In this document: positions 9,960 to 20,897 of the stretch, piece after piece | How the letters are laid out: every line of letters starts with the position of its first letter | Numbering within the stretch: position 1 is the stretch's first letter | Origin: Diphasiastrum complanatum | Taxonomy: Eukaryota; Streptophyta; Lycopodiopsida; Lycopodiales; Lycopodiaceae | NCBI GenBank assembly: GCA_029204225.1 | Contig: CM055112.1 | Coordinates: 24,428,693-24,492,692, forward strand | Length of the DNA: 64,000 nucleotides | Direction of reading: 5' to 3' | Translations under genes and position numbers: made by a program | The notes under the pieces: model-generated | What the model was told of the DNA's origin: nothing | What the model saw: the letters and a program-made list of their open reading frames with translations, nothing else | The model's database searches: none

Positions 9960-11117
9960 ATCATCCTTGCTGAATTTGTCGTACCTCCTACCTAGGTGGA
10001 GGACTTCTTCAGACTAATCATTCATATCCAGTCATTTCCATAAGTACTGCTTATCCTAACACTAGTCGATCCCCATGGTTGGCACTTACCCCATCCAGAG
10101 CACTTTTTGAGCAAGGTTACCATCCTTCTTGGTATGCACAAACATTCCGATTGTTCAGCACATTTAATATATCTACGTCTCACCTCCTCCGAGCTTCACA
10201 TGACTATATTTGACAAGTTTTATATAGAGCATATGTTCAGCATGCCTTGCTGCGCTCTTCTAGAGTCAAAACTCAATTTCTAATGGACACTTATTTTGGA
10301 GCTAAACGCGGTCTTTCTCACACTACCCTCCCACCTAGCCTCATTAATAGTCTTCGGATTGCATTGGGACAGTTTCGTCTTTCATCACACCATTTAACGG
10401 TTGAGGCGGCGCATATTCAAGGGATCTTGGGTGAGGTAGGATTTGCCAAATATGGTCCATGGGAGTCACACTAACATAAGAGCATTTTATTTTTCAATGT
10501 TCGCACTACTATGAGATCCACGAGAGATATCATTGGCTCTTCCAAGATCCACCACTACACTACTTGTTCTCTTATGTAGACCAAAGATTTGTTGCCCTAA
10601 TGATCAAAGAGGTGTTAAGGTATGAAGTACCGCCAATTTGCAGCCACCCATCACCTCATACTTCCATCAACATCGCTCACATGAGGCACTTAATGCAGAG
10701 GATGGGTCAAAGGACAAGACAGATGTTCCCACTCAACAAAACACCTATAGATAGGGTAAAAAGCCTACACAACACACCATAGATCGTATACTTCGTCATG
10801 TTGCTTCATGTCCACCATGCCCAAGGGCCCTACGATGATCATCTACACATAGTACTCCCTCCGATCCGACTTCCATTACGGACACCACTCTTTAGTCCTC
10901 ATTATACTTCATAGACTATATTTGCTAGCTAAGCTCAACAATATCTATTTAAGCATTTCAAGTGCAGTTTGGTTTGCATTTATGCTTTTCAATTAGTCTA
11001 TCTTTACTAGTTGATAGCCCCCATGATATGACCCACACTTGAGATGTACTTTTCAATCTCATATTCCTTATGGTAGCTAAAAGACATGGATGAAGCTTTC
11101 TTTCTTTCTCCCCCCCA
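9960..11117 (+). mobile_element. LINE fragment D, 3' part
   Basis: The plus strand carries AEFVVPPTxVEDFFRLIIHI (9970 on), then LRIALGQFRLSSHHLTVEAA (about 10350). Both align with the C-terminal part of LINE A (AEFAVPPLQIEAALQLITYI and LRFTLGQLRVSSHQLAIETG). The zinc-finger cysteines of that domain are lost. The 3' end, GTACTTTTCAATCTCATATT then AAAAGACATGGATGAAGC, matches the 3' ends of LINE A and LINE E and finishes in TTTCTTTCTTTCTC. It is 5' truncated, with several stops, and is a dead copy. Confidence 0.7.
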
Positions 11118-12503
11118 AATGGTCAATACTATTATATATGGAATAATAATAACGACATTTGGGAATCATCAAACATGAGTTCACTTAGTTTACAAAATAA
11201 TATGGATGGAAGCCACACCTAAAGTGAAATTGAAAGATGCTAGAAACAGCTCGCAAGGCTTTTTCACACATAATTTTAAGGATTTGGTTTCAATTGTTCT
11301 TACACATTTTATAAAAACCTTCATTCTTTTAAGTCAGATGTATCTTCAAAAAGACAAAGCCATTTTATATCTGATTGTCTTTAGCCTCTAGATAGCCTCT
11401 AGAAAGTTTATAAGTTTTCATTAGAAACCTTTGTACAGTTTTGAGTAAAATAGTATTTATAGAGGGTTTCTCCTAAAAGATCAAAATTAGGGCTAACAAC
11501 TAAAATTGAGTTTTTTACCTCAGGCACAAAGAGATATATATGTAAGTCTTCTGATTCTAAGTTTCTATAACTTGGGAGCCGATTCAAACCACTTTGAATC
11601 AGCTTATTTGGGCAAATAGAACCGTTGATTTGAATTGGCCCCTTAAGTGCCACAGTCTTTGGCGACAAGTTTCGGTAGCAAGCGGAGGAGCTTGCCTTGT
11701 GTCTATGAAGTCCTTCACCTGGTGGATCACGAGGACAATATCATTGAACTCATCCATGAGTTCATGGACCGTATATGAAATGCTCTACACTAGCCGTACC
11801 CTTTCAAGAATACGCATTTTGCTCTTCAACTAACTTTAAAATTTGAAATTTGCAGGTGAATCAATTTTGCCAATTGTCTAATACAATCTCTAGGTTTTGT
11901 TCGCAAAATCAGGTATACACACAACCTTCACAAAGGAGATCAGACGCATTCCTATGAACCACGTAGGTGTGTATTCGCTTGATCCCCTTTGGTTCTATGA
12001 GCAGCAAGAGAGTAACATGAAGCTCTACATAGGCAAGTTCCCATGGGGAGTGATGATCTAGGATCAGAAAAACACCACCCTTGGCTCTTTTCATAAGGCA
12101 ACAAGGCAATTCTACATGCCCTTTAGCCAAGAAACAAAGTTCAATTCAGAACCTTGGTGGCTCACCTTAGGCAACCTACTCCCTTGAGCAATTGATTGCT
12201 CACATCCACTACCAAGATTGTTGTACGCTTGTGTGCGAAAGGAACTAGAGCACACAGGGGGGGTCTAACACTTTGAATCTCATCACTTTTGGCAGTCCAA
12301 GCTCCAACTCCATTCCACTCTTCCACATCTCTACAACTTGGATTTGAATGTTGATAATTCCAAACCCTAGACTTGGGTTGTTTAATGTTGCAACTTATGT
12401 GAGATTTCAAAGCATCAGTTTCTTTAGTATTTAATGTATTTATGGCTATTGAAATTTAGGGAAATGATCAAATTTCGTCCCTTTAACGACAACATAGTTT
12501 GTA
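11118..12503. other. Unassigned sequence
   Basis: No gene recognised. Short open frames at 11206-11391 (+), 11594-11833 (+), 11909-12130 (-) and 12162-12410 (-) show no motif. The sequence is less AT-rich around 11650-12400 and may be a relic of a coding element, but nothing can be named. Confidence 0.35.
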
Positions 12504-12590
12504 AGAACCACGGTTCGAATGGGTCGAATCGAACGAAGATTTGATTTGAACCAGACTGATGGAGCCTGAGCCTAAATCGGGCCATTAAAT
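12504..12590 (+). repeat. hAT terminal/subterminal region
   Basis: ACCACGGTTCGAATGGGTCG and nearby CGAATCGAAC resemble, in inverse, the ending AGTTCGAACCGCG of the hAT fragment at 8920-9012. Clustered short GGTTCGAA-type motifs are usual inside hAT ends. No 8-bp target duplication could be verified. Confidence 0.45.
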
Positions 12591-12820
12591 TCTAATTAGT
12601 AAGAGACTAGTGACTAGTAGAGTCAAGACTTAAGTGATGGTAGCTAGCCTAATAGTATAGTATATACTATATAGACATAAGGTAATAGGTATACCGTATT
12701 AGGTTGTAAAGTACTAAGTAGTTTATTATTCTAAGGTTTAAATTTTGAAATTTGATTCTTGAAGAATGAGTCATGACTTGAGTCTTGGAAAATATTTAAT
12801 GTGCTTCTTAAATCACTAAA

Positions 12821-13306
12821 ATGTTTTTGGTAGATCAAGATCAAGATGCGATAGTGACACAGCTAGAGACTTCAACATCATGCTCCCCAAATGCCCATTG
12901 CACACCCCTCTCTTCTCATGGAGAGGTTAGAGCTCCAGATGAGGCAGGGCCTAGCACTCAGGTGTCGGTATTGGATCCTCCATGGCACCACCATACCACA
13001 GTCACCGTCAAGAGGGAGAGGTGGACGGGGAGGCCGCCACACTACACAGCTGGGGGGTAGGGATTATTATGTATCCATATCCAGTTTTGCTCCCAGGGCG
13101 TTGGCAGAGGCAGAGGCAGAGGCAGAGGTTGCAATCTGACAATGCACACACATGCGATCTCCCATTTCATCTTGCTAAGACACCGACATGGATTAAGATG
13201 ATGACCCCAGTGAGCACGATCGGGCAGGTGTGGCCAGGACCTTCTAGTGAGTATCTTAGGACGAGAGGACTTGTTGCTGAGCCAGCATCTCCTAGAGCCC
13301 CTTAGG
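12821..13306 (+). pseudogene. hAT transposase N-terminal exon region
   Basis: The early part is Gly/Arg/Ser-rich (SPSRGRGGRGGRHTTQLGGR). The later part reads CDLPFHLAKTPTWIKMMTPV then GPSSEYLRTRGLV. That is the segment before DUF659 in plant hAT proteins, whose usual form is GIPFNxVxSPYW...GPGxKPPSxxxLR. Three frames are needed to follow it, so it carries frameshifts. No BED zinc finger was recognised. Confidence 0.6.
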
Positions 13307-13697
13307 AGGGCATGGGCCTAGTATGTACTATGCATTGAGCACTCTAATTATTAATACTCTAGAGTCTATGGCAATGGGCATATGCCCATGGGCCATTGCC
13401 GGGTTGCCTCCTTTTAATTTTAGTCTTTCTGATTTCAAGTTTCAAATTTGTTTCTAAGTATTAAGTAGTGAGTACTAAGTCCTAAGTTGAAAGTTCAAAC
13501 TTAAAATCTTTACGTAGTGGCTAGTAACTTTTAAGGTGACATATGTCATGACTTCATACTCAAGTCTCATGTGAACAATTAACTGTCAGTTCTAATTTCT
13601 CAAGAATCAAAATGGAATCTTGAATCTTGATCATTTGATGTTGATGATTGCTACAATTTTCAATGCTCACTACAATTTGCTATGACCTAGATATCGC

Positions 13698-13885
13698 TGC
13701 ACCATCAGATTTGATGGTTGGAGCGATGCACGGAAGTGCCACATATTGAGTATCTTGGTGTCTTCCTGTATGGGACGATGTTTCTGAGATCTATCGACAC
13801 CTCTGAGATGGTAGTGATTGGTGAGTATATGTTTACTCATATTCAAGCTGCCATTGAGGAGGTGGGGTCACAACACGTTGTACAA
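13698..13885 (+). pseudogene. hAT transposase exon, start of DUF659
   Basis: CTIRFDGWSDARKCHILSIL corresponds to the DUF659 CSIMSDGWTD block. After a one-base slip GTMFLRSIDTSEMVVIGEYM continues to EEVGSQHVVQ. The exon ends at CAA (13885) with donor GTATAATC. The next exon starts VVTDNAANC at 14218 after acceptor AATACAG, which restores the family's VVQVVTDNA at the junction. Confidence 0.7.
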
Positions 13886-14217
13886 GTATAATCGATGATC
13901 AATACAGATTCCATGGTGCAATAACATTTATATGAGGCTTGAGCTTACTTAGAAGTTTCGCTCAAGCCTAGATTAAGTTTCCTTATAGTTCCAATTCAAA
14001 ACTTTCAACTTTCAACTTCCAACTTCCAAGTTGCCATAGACTCATATTAAACTACGACAGTCGACTCGTCACTCTAGTATCTACTAACTTCTAAGATTTT
14101 GATGTGCTCATTGCTCACTATTTTGTAATATGTATAGTGTTCATTGTTCACAATCGAATGATCAATTGACAATTTGACATTGTTGATTGAAGTTTGATTC
14201 TTAAATGTTCAATACAG

Positions 14218-14460
14218 GTTGTCACGGACAATGCGGCAAATTGCATTGCCATGGGTAGGCTCGTTAATGAGACCTACCCCATTCTTTGGATGCCTTGTGC
14301 TACACATTGCCTGGACCTTCTAGTCGAGGATGTAGCCAAGATACCATGGGTCAAGGAGGTGCTTGACACAAGATGGTCCTTGGTGAGATTCATCGCCAAG
14401 AGGCCAAGGGTCTTAGGCATGTTCAGGAGACACTCTACCCTGGAGGTCCTGATTAGCTAG
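14218..14460 (+). pseudogene. hAT transposase exon, DUF659 core
   Basis: VVTDNAANCIAMGRLVNETY, then ILWMPCATHCLDLLVEDVAK, is the most conserved stretch of plant DUF659/hAT transposases. It carries the TDNA aspartate and the PCAxHCLDL motif. It continues to FIAKRPRVLGMFRRHS before a stop at 14458-14460. Confidence 0.85.
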
Positions 14461-14779
14461 ACAACTTGCCACGTGGAAGTTAGTAGGTACTAGATTCTAA
14501 TTACTAATTTATGACAATTTGTGATATGATATATCTAGATTCTAGTATCATGATTCATGATTATCTATGATCTAACATGATACATCTATTACAATTTACG
14601 TTCACGGTTCATAGCTACTAGCTAGTAGTTACTAATTATGCTCATTGTTCTTGCTCTGAGTCTTGAGAGTTTGATGATTCAAGACTGTACTAATGTTGCA
14701 TGAAAATTTGGAATGCATTGTGCATTGTGCAAGTTTGTGTTTATGTTCATAGTCTTGGAATGACTATTGAAAATTCATG

Positions 14780-14990
14780 CAAGCTTGAGGTGGTCGTTTC
14801 GAATGAGTGGGTGTAGTGGGGGCCATCACAAGAGCCCAAGGGCAGGAGGTTCAACTTGGTCGTGCTCTCATCTTCATTTTGGGATGAGGCAGGATCCATT
14901 GTTGTCGGCCCACATCCTATCTACATTGTCCTGCGCCTTACAGATTGAAAGGGTTCCACGTTGGGCCTTCTATATGAGTTTATGGATAGG
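14780..14990 (+). pseudogene. hAT transposase exon
   Basis: Frame pieces EPKGRRFNLVVLSSSFWDEA and IYIVLRLTD-KGSTLGLLYE followed by FMDRLSEQL match the family pattern KGRxxxxIVLxxxFW, then PLVxVLRLVD..PxMGYIYEAMDRA. One stop replaces a residue after TD. A sister copy of this exon occurs at 8690-8870. Confidence 0.7.
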
Positions 14991-15095
14991 TTGAGCGAGC
15001 AACTACAACAATGTACGACCATCAGCCTCGAGAGGTATTACAATTTCAATCTTATAATATTCTAACTAACAATGGCATGCTATTCAAATATTACA

Positions 15096-15270
15096 GGCTT
15101 GAGGAGATCCAGCGCCTCTGGCAAAGGAGATCGGAGTGGTTTCATCACCCTTTGCATGCCATGCACCACATACTCCATCCATTGTGGAGGACTGAGCAGC
15201 AGTACGATGATAGAGAGCTGAGACATGGCTGGAATGCCTATGTCGCAAGGCTATGCAGAGGAGGTGAGCA
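15096..15270 (+). pseudogene. hAT transposase exon, HHPLHA block
   Basis: LEEIQRLWQRRSEWFHHPLH, followed by AMHHILHPLW, matches the hAT block RRWDxQLHHPLHAAGYFLNP. A short frame continues to ELRHGWNAYVARLC. The C-terminal hAT dimerisation domain that should follow was not found. Confidence 0.7.
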
Positions 15271-15590
15271 TTCAAATTTGTATTTTGTGGGGCGTGGCTA
15301 CTAAATTCTGGGCCCTGGCAATGTTGAGGGATGAATCATGATACATTTGTCACTTGTGGCTATTTAGTACTAGGCTTTAGCTAAGTTGAAACTTCAAACT
15401 TGAAAGCTAGGAGCTCTAGCCTGAGGCCTCCCAACTATAGTAAGAAGTTAGACATTGCTACTTGTGAGTATTAAGTATGAATCTTGAAAGTTTAGGATTT
15501 AGATACAATTTTGAACAGTGAATTGTAATTTGAATTTTGTGGAGACTTGAGTACTCAGTAGTAATACGTTTGTCAATCCTTGTGTGCAGG

Positions 15591-15694
15591 ACCTATTACT
15601 TGAGCACATGCATTACACAGGAGGGCAGGAGAGTTTGCAAGCTCTCGTGCTCATGACTCCGACGATGAGTTAGAGGCATCATTGGATTTGAGTA
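15591..15694 (+). pseudogene. hAT transposase exon, acidic region before the insertion
   Basis: After an acceptor-like GTGTGCAG at 15582-15589 the frame reads RRAGEFASSRAHDSDDELEA then SLD, an acidic stretch typical of hAT C-termini. Copia RNase H sequence on the other strand starts at about 15695. Confidence 0.5.
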
Positions 15695-15917
15695 AAAATA
15701 TTAGCTATTTGGTCGTTGGTGTCGCAAGTTAGCTCGATCTCTCCACTATGCACTTTCTCTCATATAAAGTGCTGGTCCACCTCTATGTGTTTCGTTCGTG
15801 CATGATCGACTGGATTTCTCGCAAGCTGAATGCAGCTTTGGTTATCACAATGCAACAGTGTAGGTCTTACTTGAGCAATCTGCATATCCTCAAGTAAACG
15901 TCGTAACCAAATAGCTT
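15695..15917 (-). pseudogene. Copia RNase H C-terminal part
   Basis: EAIWLRRLLEDMQIAQVRPT, then LLHCDNQSCIQLARNPVDHA and RTKHIEVDQHFI, is a clear copia RNase H end. After one TGA it continues EKVHSGEIEL and TNDQIANIFT. The TGA sits where the family has Arg (HFIREKV), so it fits a CGA to TGA change. It stops at the hAT junction before the 3' LTR. Confidence 0.85.
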
Positions 15918-15918
15918 C

Positions 15919-16725
15919 ACAGGCTTAGAAAAGCCTTGTATGGGCTTAAACAGGCGCCAAGGGCTTGGTATAGCCGAATTGACAAGTACTTTGCAAGGCA
16001 AGGGTTTGAGAAGAGTAAGTCTGATTGCAATCTATATGTCTTCAAGGAAGGAGAAGGTTGATGTTGTGGTCTATGTGGATGATTTACTCGTCACAGTAAG
16101 CAATAGGAAGCTTATTGCTTGTGTTAATAAAAATCTTTCTAGTGAATTTGAGATGAAAGATTTTTTTTGCTACACCATTGCCTAGGAGTTAAGGTTTAGA
16201 AAGAGAAGCGTTGTCTTTTTATCTCTCGGGCAAAGTATGCACATAAATTATTGAAGAGGTCTAATATGCAAGAAAGCAAACCAATTAGCACACCCATGGA
16301 TGCAAGCAACAAGCCATCAAGAGATGATGGTCCAACATTTGCAAATGAGACTCTCTATCGCCAATTGGTGGGTAGCCTGATTTACCTTACTACCACCAGT
16401 CTAGATATTGCTTATGCGGTTGGAATTGCAAGCCAATTCATGAGTAAGCCTACCGAATCACATTGAAAGGCAGCCAAGTGGATCCTACGATATGCGAGAG
16501 GGACGATGACCTATGGGATTGGATACACTGATGATGGTGACCTTCAGCTAGAGGGTCATTCAGATTCTGATCGAGCAAGTGATAGAGACAATCGGAGATC
16601 AACAACGGGCTATTGCTTTAGCCTAGATTTAGGGGCTATATCTTGGTGCAGCAAGAAGCAACCTACTATTGCCCTATCATCTACCGAAGTTGAGTACAAG
16701 GCGACTACAAGGATTAAGAAAGGCA
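15919..16725 (+). pseudogene. Inverted copia RT C-terminal to RNase H N-terminal segment
   Basis: The plus strand reads RLRKALYGLKQAPRAWYSRI, then after a frame slip VDVVVYVDDLLVTVSNRKLI with the catalytic YVDD box (about 16065-16095). It continues ETLYRQLVGSLIYLTTTSLD and GAISWCSKKQPTIALSSTEV, ending EYKATT. These are consecutive parts of one copia RT-RNase H protein. They stop just where the minus-strand RNase H fragment begins (EAIWLRRLL), and they start about 30 codons after the minus-strand RT fragment ends. Confidence 0.85.
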
Positions 16726-16888
16726 CTCTCACATCCATTTGATGGACATCCCAATCAAAATATGAGGCTACGGCCAAAACGGTCCTGATAGATGTCATCT
16801 TGGCAACAGGTGCAAATGTCTCATCATAGTCTAGCCCCTCCTGATGGGCGTAGCCTTTTGCCACCAACCTTGCCTTGTACTTGTCCAC
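16726..16888 (-). pseudogene. Copia RT N-terminal fragment
   Basis: MDKYKARLVAKGYAHQEGLD, then YDETFAPVAKMTSIRTVLAV and FDWDVHQMDVRVPFLN, is the well-known start of copia reverse transcriptases. The next segment of the domain is found on the other strand at 15919. Confidence 0.85.
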
Positions 16889-17829
16889 TGTTCCCTATTG
16901 GTTGCTTTGCAAAATCTCAGCTTGCAACTCCATGAAGAATAGTTGGTGCCATCCAACATATCTTCGCCCGAACAAGTACGAATTGCTCCCAAATCTCTTG
17001 CCATAAGAACTAGCCAAGAAGATAAACTTTTTCAAACCCTAAATGTGCCCTAAAAGACAAAAACCAGCAAGTATCAAATCTGACAAATCAGCACCGGAAT
17101 GTGTCGAAACCACACATTAGATGGATGTAGGAATTCGCCCTCCTACAAGCCTTGTGTGCTGAGAATTTCAGCCTGAAATTGAAATACAAACTCAAAAAAC
17201 CAGCAAGCAAAGAATTAGGTTAGCCTCCAACAAAGCTTTTTCCGGAACCCTTCTTTCTTGCCAAAAAGTGTGAACAGTACACACACGGATAGGGCTATTG
17301 CAACACCCTACAAATGGTAATATGCTGTCCAATTTTCAGCCTCGGAATGTGATCGGATCTTCACAAAAAAATTAACGCCTTCTTCCACACCTGGAAACAA
17401 GCAAAAAGAAGCGGATCTTCACTTTGTAAAATCAGCAAGTGTGCTGATTTTTCAGCCAAATCAGAAGAATAGAAATTGCTTGTAGATGGGCGCCCTCCTG
17501 CAAAGGAGCAAATCTGAAAAATAGGGCAGCAGCGGACCAACGGAAGTAGGATAAACCTACACGGATGTGGGCGACCTAAAAGAAGCCCCGAAGAAGATAG
17601 TTAATGGCGCCTTCCTGCAACCTGAAAAATCAACAAACAACAACCTGATTTTTGGGCACTTAAAATCCTGTTATCTTCTTTGATGTGTGGCGCCCTTCTA
17701 CAAAACGGAAAAGAGTCAAAAAACGGATCTTCACTCCAAAAAATCAGCAAAGGTGCTGAATTTTTGTGATCCCTAAGTGAAGACAATCTCTTCTGGTAGG
17801 GCACCCTAAATCAAGCATAGAAGATCCAT
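16889..17829 (-). other. Leader region of the nested copia element
   Basis: About 940 bp between the PBS and the RT fragment without recognisable gag, protease or integrase. Several places carry near-repeats of a block with AAATCAGCAA followed by GTGCTGA (about 17090, 17430 and 17740). This suggests a repetitive untranslated leader joined to RT by a deletion. Confidence 0.5.
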
Positions 17830-17842
17830 GGCTCTGATATCA
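17830..17842 (-). other. Primer-binding site, one mismatch
   Basis: The minus strand reads TGATATCAGAGCC, one base off the usual TGGTATCAGAGCC, directly adjoining the LTR at 17843. Confidence 0.7.
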
Positions 17843-18294
17843 TGTAGGAAATCAAAGTGCCAAGATCCTTCTAACATTCAATCTCCATATACAAGAAGAA
17901 GAAGAAGAAGAAGAGGAGGAGGGAGAGGGTTAGGCGCCCTCAAGGAGAGAGAAAGTAGTAGCAATGCTTGAAAGGGAATGAATTACAAATGAACAAAGAG
18001 TACATATAAATAGGCCTTCCAAGGGCCTAGACTCTTCCAAACTCTAAGTTCTAGAATCTTCCAAGACCCATTACTAATTATAGGGCACCCCCGAAAGTCA
18101 AGATAGGGTCCCTTAACATAATTAGACTTTACTTGGACCCGCAAATTACTACTGGACCAAAATTGGGTCCAACTTAACTAAAACTGACTTAACATGGTCT
18201 AAATAATAAACCTAACCCATGGTTACACAAGTCTCAACCTTTTGGGTCAAAGTAACCTATGGGAAACTAACATTATCATTTATTACTTCTAACA
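17843..18294 (-). repeat. 5' LTR (452 bp) of the nested copia element
   Basis: Plus-strand edges are TGTAGGAAATC and TTACTTCTAACA. The sequence is the reverse complement of the LTR at 31811-32251 with scattered differences, including the (CTT)n stretch and the shared TTGAGGGCGCCTAACCCTC. Confidence 0.85.
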
Positions 18295-19472
18295 GTAGAT
18301 TCATCAAACTCCACCAGCATGTTTTGTTTGGTAATGGCACCAACAAATAGCAAGTTCTTAGCCAACCATGGTGCATGCAACACACTCTTGATTACCTTCA
18401 CCTCTCCTGATGACAGTTGCACTGGAATTGTGCCTTTGCCCCTTACCTCATGTGTAGTCTCCAAGGCATACTTGCTGACCATCTCCTGTCTCCTCATAGG
18501 TGTTGTACCAAAGTCTATGAGGTGTCATGTGCTTTGAGGCTCCAGAATCAATGTACCATCCACCAAACGTGGATTCAGGTGATAGGGCTGCAGTGAATAG
18601 ATCAAGCCCACCAGATCGCTCTTCTCCTGCAACTTTATCAAAGTGACCCTGCTGGTTCGTTCCCTTCTTCTGATCACTTTGCTTCTTTCGGCATTCAAAA
18701 GCGAAATGCCCATACTTGCCACAATAGTTGCATTTGCCCTTCCTCTTGGGTGTAGATGAGGAATTGGTGCTTGACTCCTCTCCAACCTATAACTTGGACA
18801 CCTGCTGCTCCAAGCTTTGCTTTGAGTTCTTTCCTTTCCCTTTCCCTTTCTTCTGAAAGTTATGCTTCTTCTTAGAAGCAAATGCATGTTGTGGATTATC
18901 TTCCCTTTTAGAAAGATTCTTCCTTCTCATCTCCTCCTGTAAAAGAAGACCACATAACTCCCCAAAGGTTGGGAGTTTTTCCCTAGTAGAAAGGGACATC
19001 ACATAGTCTTGATAGTTGAATGACAAACTATTCAAGACTATGGGAACGATACATTATACTCCTGTCACTTCCTGTCTCTCCACTAAAGCAAGCTGGTCCA
19101 TAAGGTCCTTGACCTTTGTGATGTGATCACCAATTGTTGCACCTGCTTCCATCTTGAGAGTATGTAACCTGTTCTGCAAATAAACAAGCCTGGCTGCATC
19201 CACTGTCTCAACTTCAGAATAGTCCAAGCTTCCACTACATCCTTTGCATCCTTTGCATTGCAAATGTGAGGAATAATGTTGTCTTTGACAGACAGATTGA
19301 TCATCCTATGAGCCTTCTGTCTCCTTGATGTTGGTACAGGCTCTCTACCTGCCATAAACTCCCAGCAATTCTTGTCCATCAAGATGTTAGCCATCTTGAA
19401 CTTCCACACTCTGTAGTTTGTGCCATCAAGTCTGCTTGATTCACCTAGCAGACTCTCCCCAAGACTAGCCAT
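18295..19472 (-). pseudogene. Copia gag and protease fragment
   Basis: The minus strand from the ATG at 19472 reads MASLGESLLGESSRLDGTNY and VWKFKMANILMDKNCWEFM, a DUF4219/UBN2-type gag start. Further parts are YLQNRLHTLKMEAGATIGDH, SFNYQDYVMSLSTREKLPTF, the knuckle CNYCGKYGHFAFEC and the protease site WYIDSGASKHMT. It ends at VLHAPWLAKNLLFVGAITKQ, cut by the LTR edge at 18294. At least three frameshifts are needed, so it is dead. The LTR seems to have inserted into this older element. Confidence 0.8.
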
Positions 19473-19740
19473 GCTATAATCTGTGCTCAAACAAAAGCTC
19501 AACCTGAAAGAAATCAGAAAAGCAACTAGGGTATGTAGCCACTTCATACATGCATGGAAAGTCTAGGTGTCAACCATATGAGTGAGCTACTTGGCCAAAT
19601 GGGCCACTTGCACTAATTAGCTTAACTTACAAAAGGGGGGGTGTCTCATGTATTTAATTAACAACATGCCCCATGATTTATGTACAACTTACAACATAAT
19701 TAGTGCTAAGCCAAAGGGGTTAAATAGGCATTACTCTTCA
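19473..19740. other. Spacer between copia gag and the hAT tail
   Basis: Upstream of the gag start there is no PBS and no recognisable LTR. A G8 run lies at about 19635. The hAT sequence resumes at about 19741. Confidence 0.4.
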
Positions 19741-19845
19741 ACAGGGAGATGAGGAGGGGTCCGAGGAGAGTGATGATGAGGACGAGAGTGAGGATGAGGG
19801 GCATCTTGCCACCGAGTCTGCCGCTCTATCACTCTAGTCTATTAT
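19741..19845 (+). pseudogene. hAT transposase acidic C-terminal tail
   Basis: QGDEEGSEESDDEDESEDEG, then HLATESAALSL and a stop, is an Asp/Glu-rich tail of the kind that ends plant hAT transposases. It is separated from the matching acidic exon (15591-15694) by about 4 kb of copia sequence. Confidence 0.55.
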
Positions 19846-20813
19846 GACTCATGAGATCTATCTAGAGACTAGTATCATCTTAGACCTATGTGCACATGCC
19901 ACATTTCAAATCTCAGCGACTCATGTCATGACATCTATTGTTCAGCATTTATTATCATAATACATAATACTATTACATATCATGATTCACCATTCAAATT
20001 TCATTATCAGTTTTAAGTTTTAAATTTTTTAGCTTTTAACATCTTATGATGATTTGAATTTTGACTCTTGAGTATTTAGTATTTACTATTAGTACAACTT
20101 GAGTCTTGCATTGTGTTTCAACTTTCAAGAATCGAGTTTGAACTTTCAGCTTTAGTCTATGAAGTTTGAAATTTGAAGTTCATTGTGCTATCAATTTAAT
20201 TTTATGGTTCCGAGTCCAGGGTGGGGTCCTGAAAGACTCAAGAGAGAGCTGGAAAGCTGAGACATCATGAGACATCACTAGAAACATGAGGAAAGGCAGA
20301 AGAGTACTTTATATAGCATCCTTGTTATCACTAGGCATTAATACTTCCCTTAACAATGAATTTTAAATACAAGTATCAAAATCCTTCAAGAATCCTAATT
20401 AAACAAGTTGGTAAACAAAATGAGTTTTTCTTTTGCATATCCCATATGTAGCCAGCCATTAGAATCACATATCAAAAGTTACAAATCCTTAAACATAGTT
20501 GTCCTATCATGCAAACTAATGAAAACCATTGAGATATGCAAGCGATGTTGATCAAGATTGATACAAGGAAATTGTCTCCCTAAATACCAAAGAGCATAAA
20601 GAACCAGTAGAGCAGGTCTCTAAGCATGTTACTCCTCCAAACAGCATGGAACATATACAAACAAAAGAAACAGCTAAGGCTAGATCAATTGACAGCCAAA
20701 AAAGCAGTATATTACACAGTTACACAACCGTTATTATGCAAAGCTTTTCCAACTTTACAACACCAGCAAAAGTGTGATGATTCAAATTTTCTGGGACTTT
20801 TAAAACTGCGTAC
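19846..20813. other. hAT 3' flank and topoisomerase intron sequence
   Basis: AT-rich, without genes. Up to about 20225 it has the word usage of the hAT introns; beyond that it is ordinary intron sequence downstream of topoisomerase exon 10. I searched it on the minus strand for the next expected exon and did not see it. Confidence 0.45.
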
Positions 20814-20897
20814 CAAGCTTCCCTCTGAGAAACGAGGTGGAGGTTCTGTAAAATGTTGCCGTGGTTCTACACGACTCAAAAGTATTAAATCTCCTGC
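20814..20897 (-). CDS. Topoisomerase exon 10
   Basis: 28 codons, AGDLILLSRVEPRQHFTEPP then PRFSEGSL, the conserved region before the KKLEELGIGRPST block. Acceptor CGAAAG, donor GTACGC. It lies 5.3 kb from exon 9, across LINEs B and C, and is the last exon found. Confidence 0.88.

Larger units (their letters stand above)
15695..18294 (-). mobile_element. Copia element with internal inversion (nested in hAT)
   Basis: On the minus strand it comprises a 5' LTR (17843-18294), PBS (17830-17842), leader (16891-17829), RT N-terminal part (16888-16726) and RNase H C-terminal part (15917-15695). The piece that should lie between them, RT C-terminus to RNase H N-terminus, is present at 15919-16725 but on the plus strand. 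Gag, protease and integrase are missing. The 5' LTR belongs to the same family as 31811-32251. Confidence 0.75.
12504..20225 (+). mobile_element. hAT transposon, intron-containing, split by nested copia elements
   Basis: A series of exon-like blocks on the plus strand spells a DUF659-type hAT transposase: 13100-13306, 13698-13885, 14218-14460, 14780-14990, 15096-15270, 15591-15694 and 19741-19845. AT-rich introns with recurring words such as ACTTGAAAG separate them. The left edge near 12504 has hAT-like subterminal GGTTCGAA motifs. The block from about 15695 to 19740 is copia sequence on the minus strand, inserted between an acidic SDDELEASLD region and the acidic tail DEEGSEESDDEDESEDEG. Frameshifts and stops show it is a pseudogene. 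A matching right terminus was not found; 20225 is where the intron-like sequence stops. Confidence 0.7.

Noticed and set aside
1-20813. Remaining 3' exons of the topoisomerase gene
   Set aside because: I looked on the minus strand for the block following SEGSL (KKLEELGIGRP-like) and C-terminal zinc repeats; nothing convincing was seen among the transposon sequences.
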